Part shown: positions 24,252-32,387 of the stretch, one piece after another
Layout: each line of letters begins with the position of its first letter
Numbering within the stretch: position 1 is the first letter of the stretch
Assembly (NCBI GenBank): GCA_963778025.1
Contig: CAVZTA010000003.1
Span: 372,001 to 436,000, forward strand
Source of the DNA: CAVZTA01 sp963778025
GTDB lineage: Bacteria; Chloroflexota; Limnocylindria; Limnocylindrales; CSP1-4
DNA length: 64,000 nucleotides
Direction: 5' to 3'
Translations under genes and position numbers: made by a program
The notes under the pieces: generated by a model
Seen by the model: the letters and a program-made list of their open reading frames with translations, nothing else
Databases searched by the model: none
Told to the model about the DNA's origin: nothing

Positions 24252-26228
24252 TCATCGGTCGACGACGAGATCCTCGAGCTTCCACCACCACGCGGGCGAA
24301 GATGTCGCCAGCGTGGTGCCCTCCGCGTGCAAGCTGGCGCTGATGATCTCGCGCTCCTGATAGGAATAGAGGAACATCACCGGTCGCTCTCGGGCGAGTG
24401 CCTGTTGCAGCGCACGGTAGATCCGTCCTCGCTCGCTCCGGTCATAGACGGCGAGACCTTGATCGACGAGCTCATCCACTTCGGCGTTCTCGAAGCCCAT
24501 CCAGTTGTACGCGTCGGCATCGGGGTCCTGCCGTTCCGGCATGTTGCGGGAGTGCCACATGTCGTCGTACGGATCCGGACCCATGACCCAGCCCCACAGC
24601 GAGGCGTCGATCACCTCGGTGCCCGGAAGGCCCTGCCCACGCATGAGCGTCACTTGCTCCTCGAGCCCGACTCGTCGCGGCACGAGCTCGATGCCACATC
24701 GACGGACCATCCACCGAGCGATCTCGACGAACTTCAGGCGCACGGCGTTCAGGAACGCATTGCCGCCCCGGGCATCGTCACGCACCAGCATCTCGAACGA
24801 GAGGCGCCGGTCGCCCTTGATGTAGATCCCGTCGTCGCCCAGGGTCCAGCCGGACTCCTCGATCAAGCGCTTGCCCACGACGACATCGTCACCTGCCCCT
24901 GCCAGGTCTCGGAAAGCCCACGATGCGGGCGGTACCGGCGAGTAGACGGGCGTGGCGCGACCGGACGTCGCCGCGTCGACGGCGTCCTCCTTGTCGATGC
25001 AGAACTCCATCGCCGCCCGAAGGCGACCATCCGCGAACAGGCGACCGGGACGCACGTTGTAGCCGAGCATGTCGTAGCCGAAGGACGGATGTCGCAGGAT
25101 CGTCAGCCCGTCGACCCCTGCGGCCCAGTCGACATCGCGCCGGTAGGACGGGGCAGCCCACCAGTCGAGAGCGTGCTCGCGCAGCAGCCCCTGGATCCGG
25201 GCTTCGTCCTGACTGCGGGTCACGACGACGCGCTCCGTCCGCGCCGGCTCGCCGTGGTAGGAGCCGTCCGCAACGAGGACAAGCCGGCCCTGAGCCGCGT
25301 CGTAGCTCTCGAACCGCCAGGGACCGGCGCCGATCGGGTGCCTCCCGACGTCCAGGAGAGGATACGCGCGGGCGATCGACTCGAGCTCGGAGAGCCCCGG
25401 ATCGAAGGCGTCGATGGCATCGGTCATCCGGTCCACTCGCCAGGAGAGTGCGGCACATGGATCGGGGCGCCCGTCCGGGGCGGAGGTGAATTCGTCCGCA
25501 GCCCACGGTTCGACGCCGATGCCACGCAGCAGCGCGTCGGCTGCATCGATGTGCGGCGCGCACACTGGGTCGCGCTCGTCGAAGACCGCGCCGAGCGTGT
25601 CGCGCGATGCGCGCAACGCAGCAAGGTCGGCGTCGGCAACGGCATCACGGACGCGCCGGTAGGAGGCGCGGATCGTCGCCTCCGGTTCGATCGCGACCAT
25701 CGGCATCAGGGTCGTCATGAACGTCGCGTCCGGCCGGTCCAACATGAAGACGATGCCGCGATCGCCGTCCGGCTCGACCGTGAACGGCGTGAAGGCCGGA
25801 CACACCCAGACGAAACAGGTCGGCCCCGACGCCATCCGGAATGCGAACACGACGTCGCTGACCCTTACCGGCGTCCCATCGTGGAACCGAGCGTCCGACA
25901 GTTCGCAGCGGATCTCGACGGCGCCGTCGCGCGCGTCGCAGGTCGCCAGATCCGGGACCGGTGCCAACGTCTCGTCATAGCGGTACAGCCCGCTGTGGAT
26001 CAGCCGGCCCACGACCGTATCGAACTCGAGGGCGGACAGGAACGGGACGTCGGCGACGGCGATGTGCAGCTCACTCCCGGGAATTGGCCGGGCGGATGGA
26101 TCCGGCGAGGTAGACGGGCTGTGTGTCGGCCGGCTGGGGGGGACGGGCGACGCACACGTTCCAAGGAGCACCGACAGCCAGACTGCCAGCACCCACCCGT
26201 GGACTGCAGGGCGCCTGGGACCTCGCAT
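24252..26228 (-). CDS. ABC-type peptide/nickel substrate-binding lipoprotein (family 5)
   Basis: Solute receptor of the SBP_bac_5 class. The start chosen is ATG 26228, which puts the signal (RRPAVHGWVLAVWLSVLLG) and lipobox LGTC at the N-terminus and gives 658 residues, longer than usual. Family segments are LIHSGLYRYDETLAPVPDLA, ARFHDGTPVRVSDVVFAFRM, PIGAGPWRFESYDAAQGRL, GYNVRPGRLFADGRLRAAME and the C-terminal MWHSRNMP with NAEVDELVDQGL. No permease or ATPase is adjacent, so it is an orphan receptor here, or serves as a sensor for the neighbouring SARP-like regulator. Cysteines are frequent for this family. Confidence 0.85.
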   Translation of the reverse strand: MRGPRRPAVHGWVLAVWLSVLLGTCASPVPPSRPTHSPSTSPDPSARPIPGSELHIAVADVPFLSALEFDTVVGRLIHSGLYRYDETLAPVPDLATCDARDGAVEIRCELSDARFHDGTPVRVSDVVFAFRMASGPTCFVWVCPAFTPFTVEPDGDRGIVFMLDRPDATFMTTLMPMVAIEPEATIRASYRRVRDAVADADLAALRASRDTLGAVFDERDPVCAPHIDAADALLRGIGVEPWAADEFTSAPDGRPDPCAALSWRVDRMTDAIDAFDPGLSELESIARAYPLLDVGRHPIGAGPWRFESYDAAQGRLVLVADGSYHGEPARTERVVVTRSQDEARIQGLLREHALDWWAAPSYRRDVDWAAGVDGLTILRHPSFGYDMLGYNVRPGRLFADGRLRAAMEFCIDKEDAVDAATSGRATPVYSPVPPASWAFRDLAGAGDDVVVGKRLIEESGWTLGDDGIYIKGDRRLSFEMLVRDDARGGNAFLNAVRLKFVEIARWMVRRCGIELVPRRVGLEEQVTLMRGQGLPGTEVIDASLWGWVMGPDPYDDMWHSRNMPERQDPDADAYNWMGFENAEVDELVDQGLAVYDRSERGRIYRALQQALARERPVMFLYSYQEREIISASLHAEGTTLATSSPAWWWKLEDLVVDR

Positions 26229-26359
26229 GAGCACATCCCTTGGACCGCTGGCACGGTCGGCGCGTGGCCGTCGGTGCCGCATGGTCCCACCATGCCGTCG
26301 CGCGCTCAATCGATTCTCAAGTGCCATTCAGAGCGTGGTGGCGGGCGTCCCAACGTTCG

Positions 26360-26365
26360 TAGACT
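26360..26365 (+). promoter_or_regulatory. Putative leaderless promoter -10 box (TAGACT)
   Basis: TAGACT ends exactly 6 nt before GTG 26372 of the FAH-family gene, implying transcription start at the start codon. Confidence 0.55.
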
Positions 26366-26371
26366 CCGCGG

Positions 26372-27424
26372 GTGAGGATCGCTCATGTCCGCGAGCGCCA
26401 TGCCCCGGCCGGCGCTCCGTGGCGGCTCGCGGCGGCGCTCGACGGGGTGCAGGCGCTGCACTGGGTCGACCTGGAGGTCGCCCGGCGACGGGCGATGGCG
26501 GCGGATGCGAACCTCGCGCACGATTCCGTGCTCCATCGGCAGCCGGTGACGACGCTCGACGGTCACCTCGCACGCGGTCTGCGGGTCGCCGCCCTGGGCG
26601 AGCTGGTCGATGGCTTCCGGCCGCGCGGCGGTCCCGACGAGGACGACGCCGTGCTCGAGGCCGATGAGCTCCGGTTCGGCCCGCCGATCCTGCGCCCGCC
26701 GTCGTTTCGCGACTTCTACGCCTTCGAGGAGCACGTCGCGACGATGTGGCGCCGGCGTGATCAGGACGTCCCCGAGGCGTGGTATCGGCTGCCGATCTTC
26801 TACTTCTCGAACGTGTCGGAGATCCGCGGCCCGGGCGACCCCGTGTGGGCGCCGCGCGGCAGCGAGGAGCTCGACTTCGAGCTGGAGGTCGGTGCGCTGA
26901 TCGATACCCCGGTCGTCGACCTGACCGCGGAGCGTGGCGAGGAGGCGATCGGCGGCTACTTCGTGCTGAACGACTGGTCGGCTCGGGACCTCCAGCGAGA
27001 CGAGACGACGGTCCGGCTGGGCCCGGCGAAGGGCAAGGACTTCGCGACGACCATCGGGCCGTGGCTGGTGACTCCCGACGAGCTCACCTCGGCGCGTGCA
27101 GCCGGTGCGACCGCGCCGGACCTCACGATGACCGCCGTGGTGCGCGCGCCCGATGGCACCGGCAGCCGAACGGTCGAGGTGTCGCGCGGCTCATGGGCGA
27201 GCGCGCACTTCTCGTTCGGCGAGATGGTCGAGCGGGCCTCTGCCGACGTCCGGCTCCGGCCGGGCGATCTGCTCGGCAGCGGCACGGTGGGCACGGGCTG
27301 CCTCCTGGAGGTCCGCGACACGACGCTGGGCCGCTACCTGGAACCGGGCGATGAGGTCACGCTGGCCATCGAGCGCCTGGGCGCGCTCCGGACGCCGATC
27401 GTCACGCGTCCGGAGTCGCGATGA
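26372..27424 (+). CDS. Fumarylacetoacetate hydrolase family protein
   Basis: Metal-dependent C-C hydrolase or related enzyme of the FAH fold. The 350-residue product carries the metal-ligand segments FRDFYAFEEHV (Asp), EELDFELEVGALI (two Glu) and VLNDWSARDLQRDE (Asp), and the C-terminal GSGTVGTGCLLEV. With hppD and hmgA in the same window, fumarylacetoacetase is a reasonable guess, though FAH-family proteins also act in other ring-cleavage paths. GTG 26372 has a -10 box 6 nt upstream. The aldolase-like gene follows after 43 bases. Confidence 0.85.
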   Translation: MRIAHVRERHAPAGAPWRLAAALDGVQALHWVDLEVARRRAMAADANLAHDSVLHRQPVTTLDGHLARGLRVAALGELVDGFRPRGGPDEDDAVLEADELRFGPPILRPPSFRDFYAFEEHVATMWRRRDQDVPEAWYRLPIFYFSNVSEIRGPGDPVWAPRGSEELDFELEVGALIDTPVVDLTAERGEEAIGGYFVLNDWSARDLQRDETTVRLGPAKGKDFATTIGPWLVTPDELTSARAAGATAPDLTMTAVVRAPDGTGSRTVEVSRGSWASAHFSFGEMVERASADVRLRPGDLLGSGTVGTGCLLEVRDTTLGRYLEPGDEVTLAIERLGALRTPIVTRPESR

Positions 27425-27467
27425 TGACGACCAGCAGCCACGACTCGCGGCCAGAGGCGGAGGACGC

Positions 27468-28604
27468 ATGACGAGTACGGTCGGCACCGGTATCGAGACC
27501 CGGACGCCCCTTCCGGTCCCACGGCTCCCGGCGCGTCTCGAGACCCCGGCGCTGGTCGTCGACCGGCCGCGGCTCGACGCGAACGTCGCTCGGCTCCAGG
27601 GTGAGCTGAACGGCCGCAGGATCGCGCTCCGTCCCCACGCGAAGACGCACAAGAGCGTGCGCATCGGCAGGCTCCAGCTCGCGGGCGGCGCGCGTGGGCT
27701 GACGGTCGGCACCCTCGGTGAGGCCGAAGTCTTCGCCTCCGGCGGGATCACCGACTTGTTCCTCGCCTATCCCGTCTGGATCGACGGTCCCAAGGTGGAC
27801 CGGATGCGGGCGCTCTGGCGCGTGGCGCCGGAGCTACGCGTGGGCGTCGACACGGTCGAGGGTGCTCGGCAGCTCGCCCGCGCCGTCGCCGACGTGCCGA
27901 GGACGCTCACCGTGCTCGTCGAGGTCGACCCGGGCATGCATCGGACCGGCGTCACGTCGCCCGCGGAGGCCGCCCGGGTCGCGATCGCCGCTCGCGAGGC
28001 CGGCCTCGACGTCATCGGCGTGTTCTCGCACGGTGGGCACGGTTATCGACCCGGCGGGGCCGGCGCGGCGGGGCTGGACGAGATCACGTCGCTCGAGGCG
28101 GCGGCCGATGCGCTGGAGGCGGCGGGCATCCCGTCCCCGGTCATCAGTGCCGGTGCGACGCCCACCATGCTCACCGCGGCGTCCGGTCGCGTGACCGAGA
28201 TCCGCGCCGGGACGTACGTCCTGGGCGATCGGCAGCAGTGGTTCCTGGGCTCGATCCCGGCGGAGGGTTGCGCGGCGGTGGTGGCGGCCACCGTCGTGTC
28301 GGAGCACGCGGATCGGGTCATCGTCGATGCCGGGGCCAAGGCCCTGACGAAGGACAAGGCTGACTGGCTGGAGGGCTACGGCGCCTTCCCGGCGTATCCG
28401 TCACTGGTCATCGAGCGGGTCAACGACTACCACGGCATCGCCCGCGTCCCGCCCGGGGTGCCCCGGCCGAAGCTGGGCGAGGTCGTGGCGATCGTGCCCA
28501 ACCACATCTGTCCAGTCGTCGACCTCGTGTCGTCGTTCCACGTCGTGAACGAGGACGGCAGCGCCGATATCTGGCCCGTCGACGCGCGCGGTCGCAGCGG
28601 CTGA
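27468..28604 (+). CDS. D-threonine aldolase / D-serine dehydratase-like PLP enzyme
   Basis: Fold-type III PLP enzyme (alanine racemase-like barrel) of the DSD1/D-threonine aldolase group, which acts on D-hydroxy amino acids with a divalent metal. The PLP lysine is Lys59 in LRPHAKTHKSV. Metal ligands at the C-terminus are in VPNHICPVVDL (His and Cys). EVDPGMHRTGV and GVFSHGGHGY are family segments. The 378-residue product starts at ATG 27468, with GCGGAGG about 6 bases upstream. Which substrate is used cannot be read from sequence. Confidence 0.88.
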   Translation: MTSTVGTGIETRTPLPVPRLPARLETPALVVDRPRLDANVARLQGELNGRRIALRPHAKTHKSVRIGRLQLAGGARGLTVGTLGEAEVFASGGITDLFLAYPVWIDGPKVDRMRALWRVAPELRVGVDTVEGARQLARAVADVPRTLTVLVEVDPGMHRTGVTSPAEAARVAIAAREAGLDVIGVFSHGGHGYRPGGAGAAGLDEITSLEAAADALEAAGIPSPVISAGATPTMLTAASGRVTEIRAGTYVLGDRQQWFLGSIPAEGCAAVVAATVVSEHADRVIVDAGAKALTKDKADWLEGYGAFPAYPSLVIERVNDYHGIARVPPGVPRPKLGEVVAIVPNHICPVVDLVSSFHVVNEDGSADIWPVDARGRSG

Positions 28605-28608
28605 GCGC

Positions 28609-28835
28609 TCAGGTCGCAGCGCCGTACCTTGCCACGAGGGTGCGCACTCGACCAGCTCCGGCGGCTCCGTGACGTGGAAGTCCGCACCGAGCCGCCGAGA
28701 TGGACGGCGATGTCCTCGACGCGGTCAGCTCCCGTGACCAGGGCACACCGCTCGTCGTCGAGCGCCTCGACGGCGCCGATCCACGGCCGTCGCGGCGCGA
28801 GGCGCGCGAGCTCGTCGCGCCATCCCGTGCGCTAC
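28609..28835 (-). pseudogene. Remnant of a WYL-domain regulator (C-terminal part only)
   Basis: On the minus strand the pieces WIGAVEALDDERCALVTGAD, RVEDIAVHLGG, then in the next frame LGADFHVTEPPELVE and finally VRTLVARYGAAT with a TGA at 28611-28609 line up as the end of a WYL-domain transcriptional regulator (WCX extension). Two frame changes are needed and everything N-terminal is missing: the acetyltransferase gene begins where it would continue. It converges on the aldolase-like gene, 4 bases apart. Confidence 0.5.
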
Positions 28836-28838
28836 GGT
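28833..28838 (+). promoter_or_regulatory. Putative leaderless promoter -10 box (TACGGT)
   Basis: TACGGT ends exactly 6 nt before GTG 28845 of the acetyltransferase gene. It lies inside the WYL remnant, suggesting the promoter arose with or replaced that gene's upstream part. Confidence 0.5.
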
Positions 28839-28844
28839 GCCATC

Positions 28845-29348
28845 GTGGGAGCAGACGTCCGCATCGAGGCGATGACGGCCGACGATTGGCCGGCGGTCCG
28901 GGACATCTACGAGCAGGGGATCGCCACCGGCTTCGCCACGTTCGAGACGCAGGCGCCGGCGTGGGAGGCGTGGGACGCGGGCCATCGGCCGGAGCCTCGG
29001 CTGGTCGCGCGCGATGCGTCCGGGCGCGTCCTCGGCTGGGTGGCGGTGTCGTCGTACTCGACGCGCCGCGTCTATGCGGGCGTCGTCGAGGAGAGCGTCT
29101 ACGTCGCCGAGACGGCCCGGGGACGTGGCGTGGGCCGGGCGCTGCTCGAGCGGCTCCTCGCCGCCACCGATGCCGGCGGGATCTGGACGGTGCAGGCGGG
29201 TATCCAGGCCGAGAACGAGGCGAGCCTCGTCCTGCACGAGCGCGCGGGCTTCCGGCGGGTCGGGGTGCGGGAGCGGATCGGGCAGGATCGAGACGGCGTC
29301 TGGCGGGACGTGGTGCTCATGGAGCGTCGCTCCGACCGCGTCGGCTGA
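28845..29348 (+). CDS. GNAT acetyltransferase, phosphinothricin/MddA type
   Basis: N-acetyltransferase of 167 residues that transfers acetyl from acetyl-CoA to a small amine, by family phosphinothricin, methionine sulfoximine or similar. Visible are the start RIEAMTADDWPAVRDIYEQG, ATGFATFETQAPAWEAWD, the acetyl-CoA loop RGRGVGRALLERLL and the C-terminal LHERAGFRRVGVRERIG. GTG 28845 is favoured by the family start and by a -10 box 6 nt upstream. It converges on a DinB-like gene across a 185-bp repeat element. Confidence 0.88.
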   Translation: MGADVRIEAMTADDWPAVRDIYEQGIATGFATFETQAPAWEAWDAGHRPEPRLVARDASGRVLGWVAVSSYSTRRVYAGVVEESVYVAETARGRGVGRALLERLLAATDAGGIWTVQAGIQAENEASLVLHERAGFRRVGVRERIGQDRDGVWRDVVLMERRSDRVG

Positions 29349-29386
29349 TGATCCGCCGTGGCGCGGCGCCGTGATCCGCTCGGCAG

Positions 29387-29571
29387 CGGTGTGAGCGTTA
29401 TTTCCGGGTATCGGCGCCGGTCCACGGCCGAGATCGACCCTCGTCGACACCTTGAGGTGGAGGGCGTCACGCACGAACCGGCTCGCTCTTGCGGTGTCCT
29501 GGATCGTCAAACCTCGTCCAAGCGGCGAGATAGCGCTCACACCCCTATCCGCGGCCGCATCGCTCACACCG
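29387..29571. repeat. 185-bp intergenic element with terminal inverted repeats, copy 1
   Basis: The left end CGGTGTGAGCG (29387-29397) is the exact reverse complement of the right end CGCTCACACCG (29561-29571). A second right-end box, TAGCGCTCACACC, starts 27 bp before the last one. The same layout and 27-bp box spacing occur at 41860-42042. Both copies sit between the 3' ends of convergent genes. Interior sequence differs between copies and shows no open frame. It could be a small non-autonomous element, a palindromic repeat family or a two-way transcript-end structure. Confidence 0.65.
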
Positions 29572-29592
29572 GTCCGCCGGGCGCGCGAGAGA

Positions 29593-30280
29593 TCAGCGAG
29601 CGGCACCCTCAGCGCTGAGGTCGCGGTCCTCCATCTCCCAGGTGTGATCGAGCACGTGGTAGGCGGTGTGGCGGAGCAGGTAGGGGATCGTCCAGTTGCC
29701 GAGCGGTTTGCCCTCGGCGTACCAGTCGCGCATCGCGTCGACGAACCGGTCACGGTGGGCCGCCAGACCGTCGGGCGTGAACAGCTCCTCGGGGGTCGCC
29801 GGCACCTTGACGCGCTTCGCGAAGTCCTCGCCTTCCTGGAACAGGACATGGCGCCGGATGCGGTCCCGATCGCGTCCGCCGCCCCGCGGGCCCGGTCGCA
29901 GATCGGCCGACACCCGGCCGTAGACGGCGTCGAACTCGTCCCATGCGGCCCGCAGGAGCCGGACGTGCCGCTCGAAGACCTCAGGGTCCATCGGCAGCCG
30001 GTCGATCGACGAGGGCGCGAACGAGATGCCCCAGAAGTCGGTCGATCCGACACCCCGGTAGCGCTCGACGACCTCGAGCTGCGTCTGCCGCTCGAGCTCC
30101 GCGCCCAGTCGCGCCCGCTTCGCCACCGGCAGGTAGCGCGGCACGTAGGCCTGCAGCTTCGTCGATCGCGCCCGCCTCGTCCTTGGCGCCCCGCTCGAAT
30201 CCGGGCCAGTCGACCGCGACCGCGACCCACTTCTTGTCCCGCGTGGGCTGCTCCACCTGTACCCGTAGCGTCGAAGCCAT
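29593..30280 (-). pseudogene. DinB-like hypothetical protein, frameshifted
   Basis: From ATG 30280 the frame reads MASTLRVQVEQPTRDKKWVA and VDWPGFERGAKDEAGAID, then changes by one extra base near 30155-30165 to KLQAYVPRYLPVAKRARLGA. It continues to 29593 with YRGVGSTDFWGISFAPSSID and a helical end YLLRHTAYHVLDHTWEMEDR that carries the HxxxH pair of DinB-type folds. Joined it is about 228 residues. Function unknown. Its 3' end faces the 185-bp element and its start is 54 bases from a truncated sigma-factor gene on the other strand. Confidence 0.65.
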
Positions 30281-30334
30281 CGGCACGCCTCCCTGTCCAC
30301 CGATCATCGCGCCAGCCGGTGTCCGGACCCTGGC

Positions 30335-30667
30335 ATGAACGTTTCGCGACACGTCGGCTCCATAGTCGGTGATGCGGCCACACGGCCGCCGCACCGAGGG
30401 CGCAGGGTGCAGCTCCACCTCGTCGAGCGGGCGCAGCAAGGCGACCACGAGGCCTTCGCCTCGCTCGCGTCGGCGAACGTCGACCGTTGCTACGCCATCG
30501 CGCGGCGCATCCTGCGCGACCCGGATCGGGCCGAGGACGCGGTGCAGCACGCCCTTCTCGGCGCATGGCGCGACCTGCCGACGCTGCGTGAACCCGAGCG
30601 CTTGATGGACATGACGACGGACGTCAGCGGCTACGTCTACATCGTCCACTGGATCCCCGGGTCCTGA
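30335..30667 (+). pseudogene. Truncated ECF sigma factor (region 2 only)
   Basis: The 110-residue frame contains VERAQQGDHEAFASLASANV and CYAIARRILRDPDRAEDAVQ with ALLGAWRDLPTLREPER, the conserved region 2 of extracytoplasmic-function sigma factors. After ER the sequence changes to LMDMTTDVSGYVYIVHWIPG and stops, so the linker and region 4 (the -35-binding helix-turn-helix) are missing. A deletion that joined the stub to unrelated sequence is likely. The frame start at 30335 or GTG 30407 is uncertain. Without region 4 it is unlikely to direct transcription. Confidence 0.6.
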
Positions 30668-30688
30668 GGCAGCCGGTCCCGACGCCTA

Positions 30689-30719
30689 GACTGGCCTCCT
30701 CATCGCGAGGAGGCCAGTC
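30689..30719 (+). promoter_or_regulatory. Perfect 13-bp inverted repeat covering the -10 box and ribosome site of hmgA
   Basis: GACTGGCCTCCTC (30689-30701), a 5-nt loop, then GAGGAGGCCAGTC (30707-30719). The right arm holds the Shine-Dalgarno AGGAGG, 8 nt before the GTG; the left arm overlaps TAGACT (30687-30692), a likely -10 box. It could be an operator for a dimeric repressor, or an RNA hairpin that hides the ribosome site if transcription starts upstream. Confidence 0.65.
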
Positions 30720-30721
30720 GC

Positions 30722-31951
30722 GTGTTCTATGCCGCCCGTGGCGACGTGCCCCACAAGCGCCACACCCAGCACCGCGCCCCCGACGGCTCGCTCTACGCCG
30801 AGGAGCTGTTCGGCGTCGAGGGATTCACCGGCCGCAGCTCGCTCATCTACCACCGACTGCCGCCCACGCGGGTGCGCGAGATCGAGCCGCTGGGACCGGT
30901 CACGGTCGAGATCGCCGACGACGGCTCCCATCACCACGCCCTCATCGACTCGGCGAAGCTGGCGCCGGCGGGCGACCCGATCGGCGGGCGCGTGCCGCTG
31001 TTCACCAACAGCGACGTGACGATGGGCGTGGTCCTGCCGGCCGATCCGATGCCCGACCGGACGTACTACCGCAACGGCGAGATGGACGAGCTGCTGTTCA
31101 TCCACGAGGGGACCGGCACGCTGCGGACGAACTTCGGCGACCTCGGCTATCACGCCGGCGACTACCTGGTGCTGCCCATCGGGACGACGTGGCGGATCGA
31201 TGCCGACCCGGGTGTGGCCCAGCGCTGGCTGTGGCTCGAGTGCCCGTCGGAGCTGGAGCCGCCGCGGCGATACCGCAACGAGTACGGCCAGCTGCTCGAG
31301 CACGCGCCCTACTCCCAGCGGGACATCCGGGCGCCCGAGCTCCAGCCGCCGAGCATCGACCACGGCGACTTCCGCGTGATCATCCGCGCTCGCGGCCGGC
31401 ACACCGCCTACCACTTCGATCACCACCCGTTCGACGTCGTGGGCTGGGACGGCTACCTCTGGCCGTACGCCTTCGACATCGCGGATTTCGAGCCGATCAC
31501 CGGGCGCATCCACCAGCCGCCGCCGGTCCACCAGACGTTCCAGGCGCGGAACTTCGTGGTGTGCTCGTTCGTGCCCCGCAAGTTCGACTACCACCCGCTG
31601 GCCATCCCGGCGCCCTACAACCACTCGAACATCAACTCCGACGAGGTCATCTACTACGTCGCCGGCAACTTCATGAGCCGCCGCGGGGTGGGCATCTCGT
31701 CGTTCACGATCCATCCGGCCGGCATCCCGCATGGACCGCACCCGGGCACGGTCGAAGCGTCGATCGGCAAGGAGGCCACCGAGGAGCTGGCGGTGATGGT
31801 CGACACCTTCCGGCCGCTGTGGCTGACGAAGCAGGCTGCCGGCCTCGAGGACGCGCGCTATCCGTACACGTGGCTGCCGCCCGAGGACGTCCATGCCGCG
31901 GAAGAGGCGCGCCACCTCGCCGACCGCGGACCCGAGGCGTTCCCGGACTGA
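30722..31951 (+). CDS. hmgA: Homogentisate 1,2-dioxygenase
   Basis: Ring-cleaving iron enzyme that turns homogentisate into maleylacetoacetate in tyrosine catabolism. The 409-residue protein has the bicupin pattern: RNGEMDELLFIHEGTGTL in the first barrel and the iron site in the second, His301 and Glu308 (YNHSNINSDEVIYYV) and His337 (HPAGIPHGPHPG). Start is GTG 30722 with a strong AGGAGG. A 13-bp inverted repeat spans promoter and ribosome site, so expression is probably controlled, perhaps by a pathway intermediate. hppD supplies its substrate from 17 kb away. Confidence 0.95.
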   Translation: MFYAARGDVPHKRHTQHRAPDGSLYAEELFGVEGFTGRSSLIYHRLPPTRVREIEPLGPVTVEIADDGSHHHALIDSAKLAPAGDPIGGRVPLFTNSDVTMGVVLPADPMPDRTYYRNGEMDELLFIHEGTGTLRTNFGDLGYHAGDYLVLPIGTTWRIDADPGVAQRWLWLECPSELEPPRRYRNEYGQLLEHAPYSQRDIRAPELQPPSIDHGDFRVIIRARGRHTAYHFDHHPFDVVGWDGYLWPYAFDIADFEPITGRIHQPPPVHQTFQARNFVVCSFVPRKFDYHPLAIPAPYNHSNINSDEVIYYVAGNFMSRRGVGISSFTIHPAGIPHGPHPGTVEASIGKEATEELAVMVDTFRPLWLTKQAAGLEDARYPYTWLPPEDVHAAEEARHLADRGPEAFPD

Positions 31952-31986
31952 CGGGCGACGCTCGGGGACAGGATGGCGCCAGCCGC

Positions 31987-32289
31987 TTATCCCCGACTGA
32001 TGCGACCCGGCCCGCTGTCGCGCCAGGGGATGTCGACCCGGACGCGCTTGGGCCAGTTGGCCCGGGCGACCTCCAGCGCCACGTCCGCGGCCGTCTGCAC
32101 ATCCGGTGCGAGGACCTCGCTCGGCAGGTCGGACCAGCCTTGGAGGCCCGGTTCCCGCAGCCGACGCCGGATCCGCTCCACACCGTCCGCGGCGGGCCAG
32201 AACTCGTGGTCGATGACGACGCCGGCGAGGACCCATGGCGAGCCGAGGTCCTTCCGGCGGAACTCGGCGCGGGCGCGGTAGCGGGGCAC
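31987..32289 (-). CDS. Hypothetical protein (100 aa)
   Basis: A 100-residue basic protein from GTG 32289. It reads VPRYRARAEFRRKDLGSPWV, then GVVIDHEFWPAADGVERIRR and VLAPDVQTAADVALEVARAN, ending WPKRVRVDIPWRDSGPG. It looks like a small alpha/beta fold and is codon-typical for the genome. I recognise no family. It converges on hmgA (35 bases between stops) and diverges from the PQQ-type dehydrogenase gene. Confidence 0.55.
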   Translation of the reverse strand: MPRYRARAEFRRKDLGSPWVLAGVVIDHEFWPAADGVERIRRRLREPGLQGWSDLPSEVLAPDVQTAADVALEVARANWPKRVRVDIPWRDSGPGRISRG

Positions 32290-32375
32290 GGGCAGATGGT
32301 CCCACGGGTCGCGTTTCCCGTCGCGCGGGGGACCTCGCCGCGGGCAGGGGCGAACCGCCGCCGCGCACCGCGGCG

Positions 32376-32381
32376 TAGCCT
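32376..32381 (+). promoter_or_regulatory. Putative leaderless promoter -10 box (TAGCCT)
   Basis: TAGCCT ends exactly 6 nt before ATG 32388, which favours that ATG over the GTG three bases earlier as the start of the dehydrogenase gene. Confidence 0.45.
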
Positions 32382-32387
32382 CCGGTG

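Noticed and set aside
29387..29571. Insertion sequence remnant with a transposase
   Set aside because: No open frame or transposase motif is present inside; only terminal inverted boxes are visible, so it is listed as a repeat element.
30689..30719. Intrinsic terminator of the truncated sigma gene
   Set aside because: The inverted repeat covers the hmgA -10 box and ribosome site and ends 2 nt before the start codon, with no T tract, so a control role is more likely.
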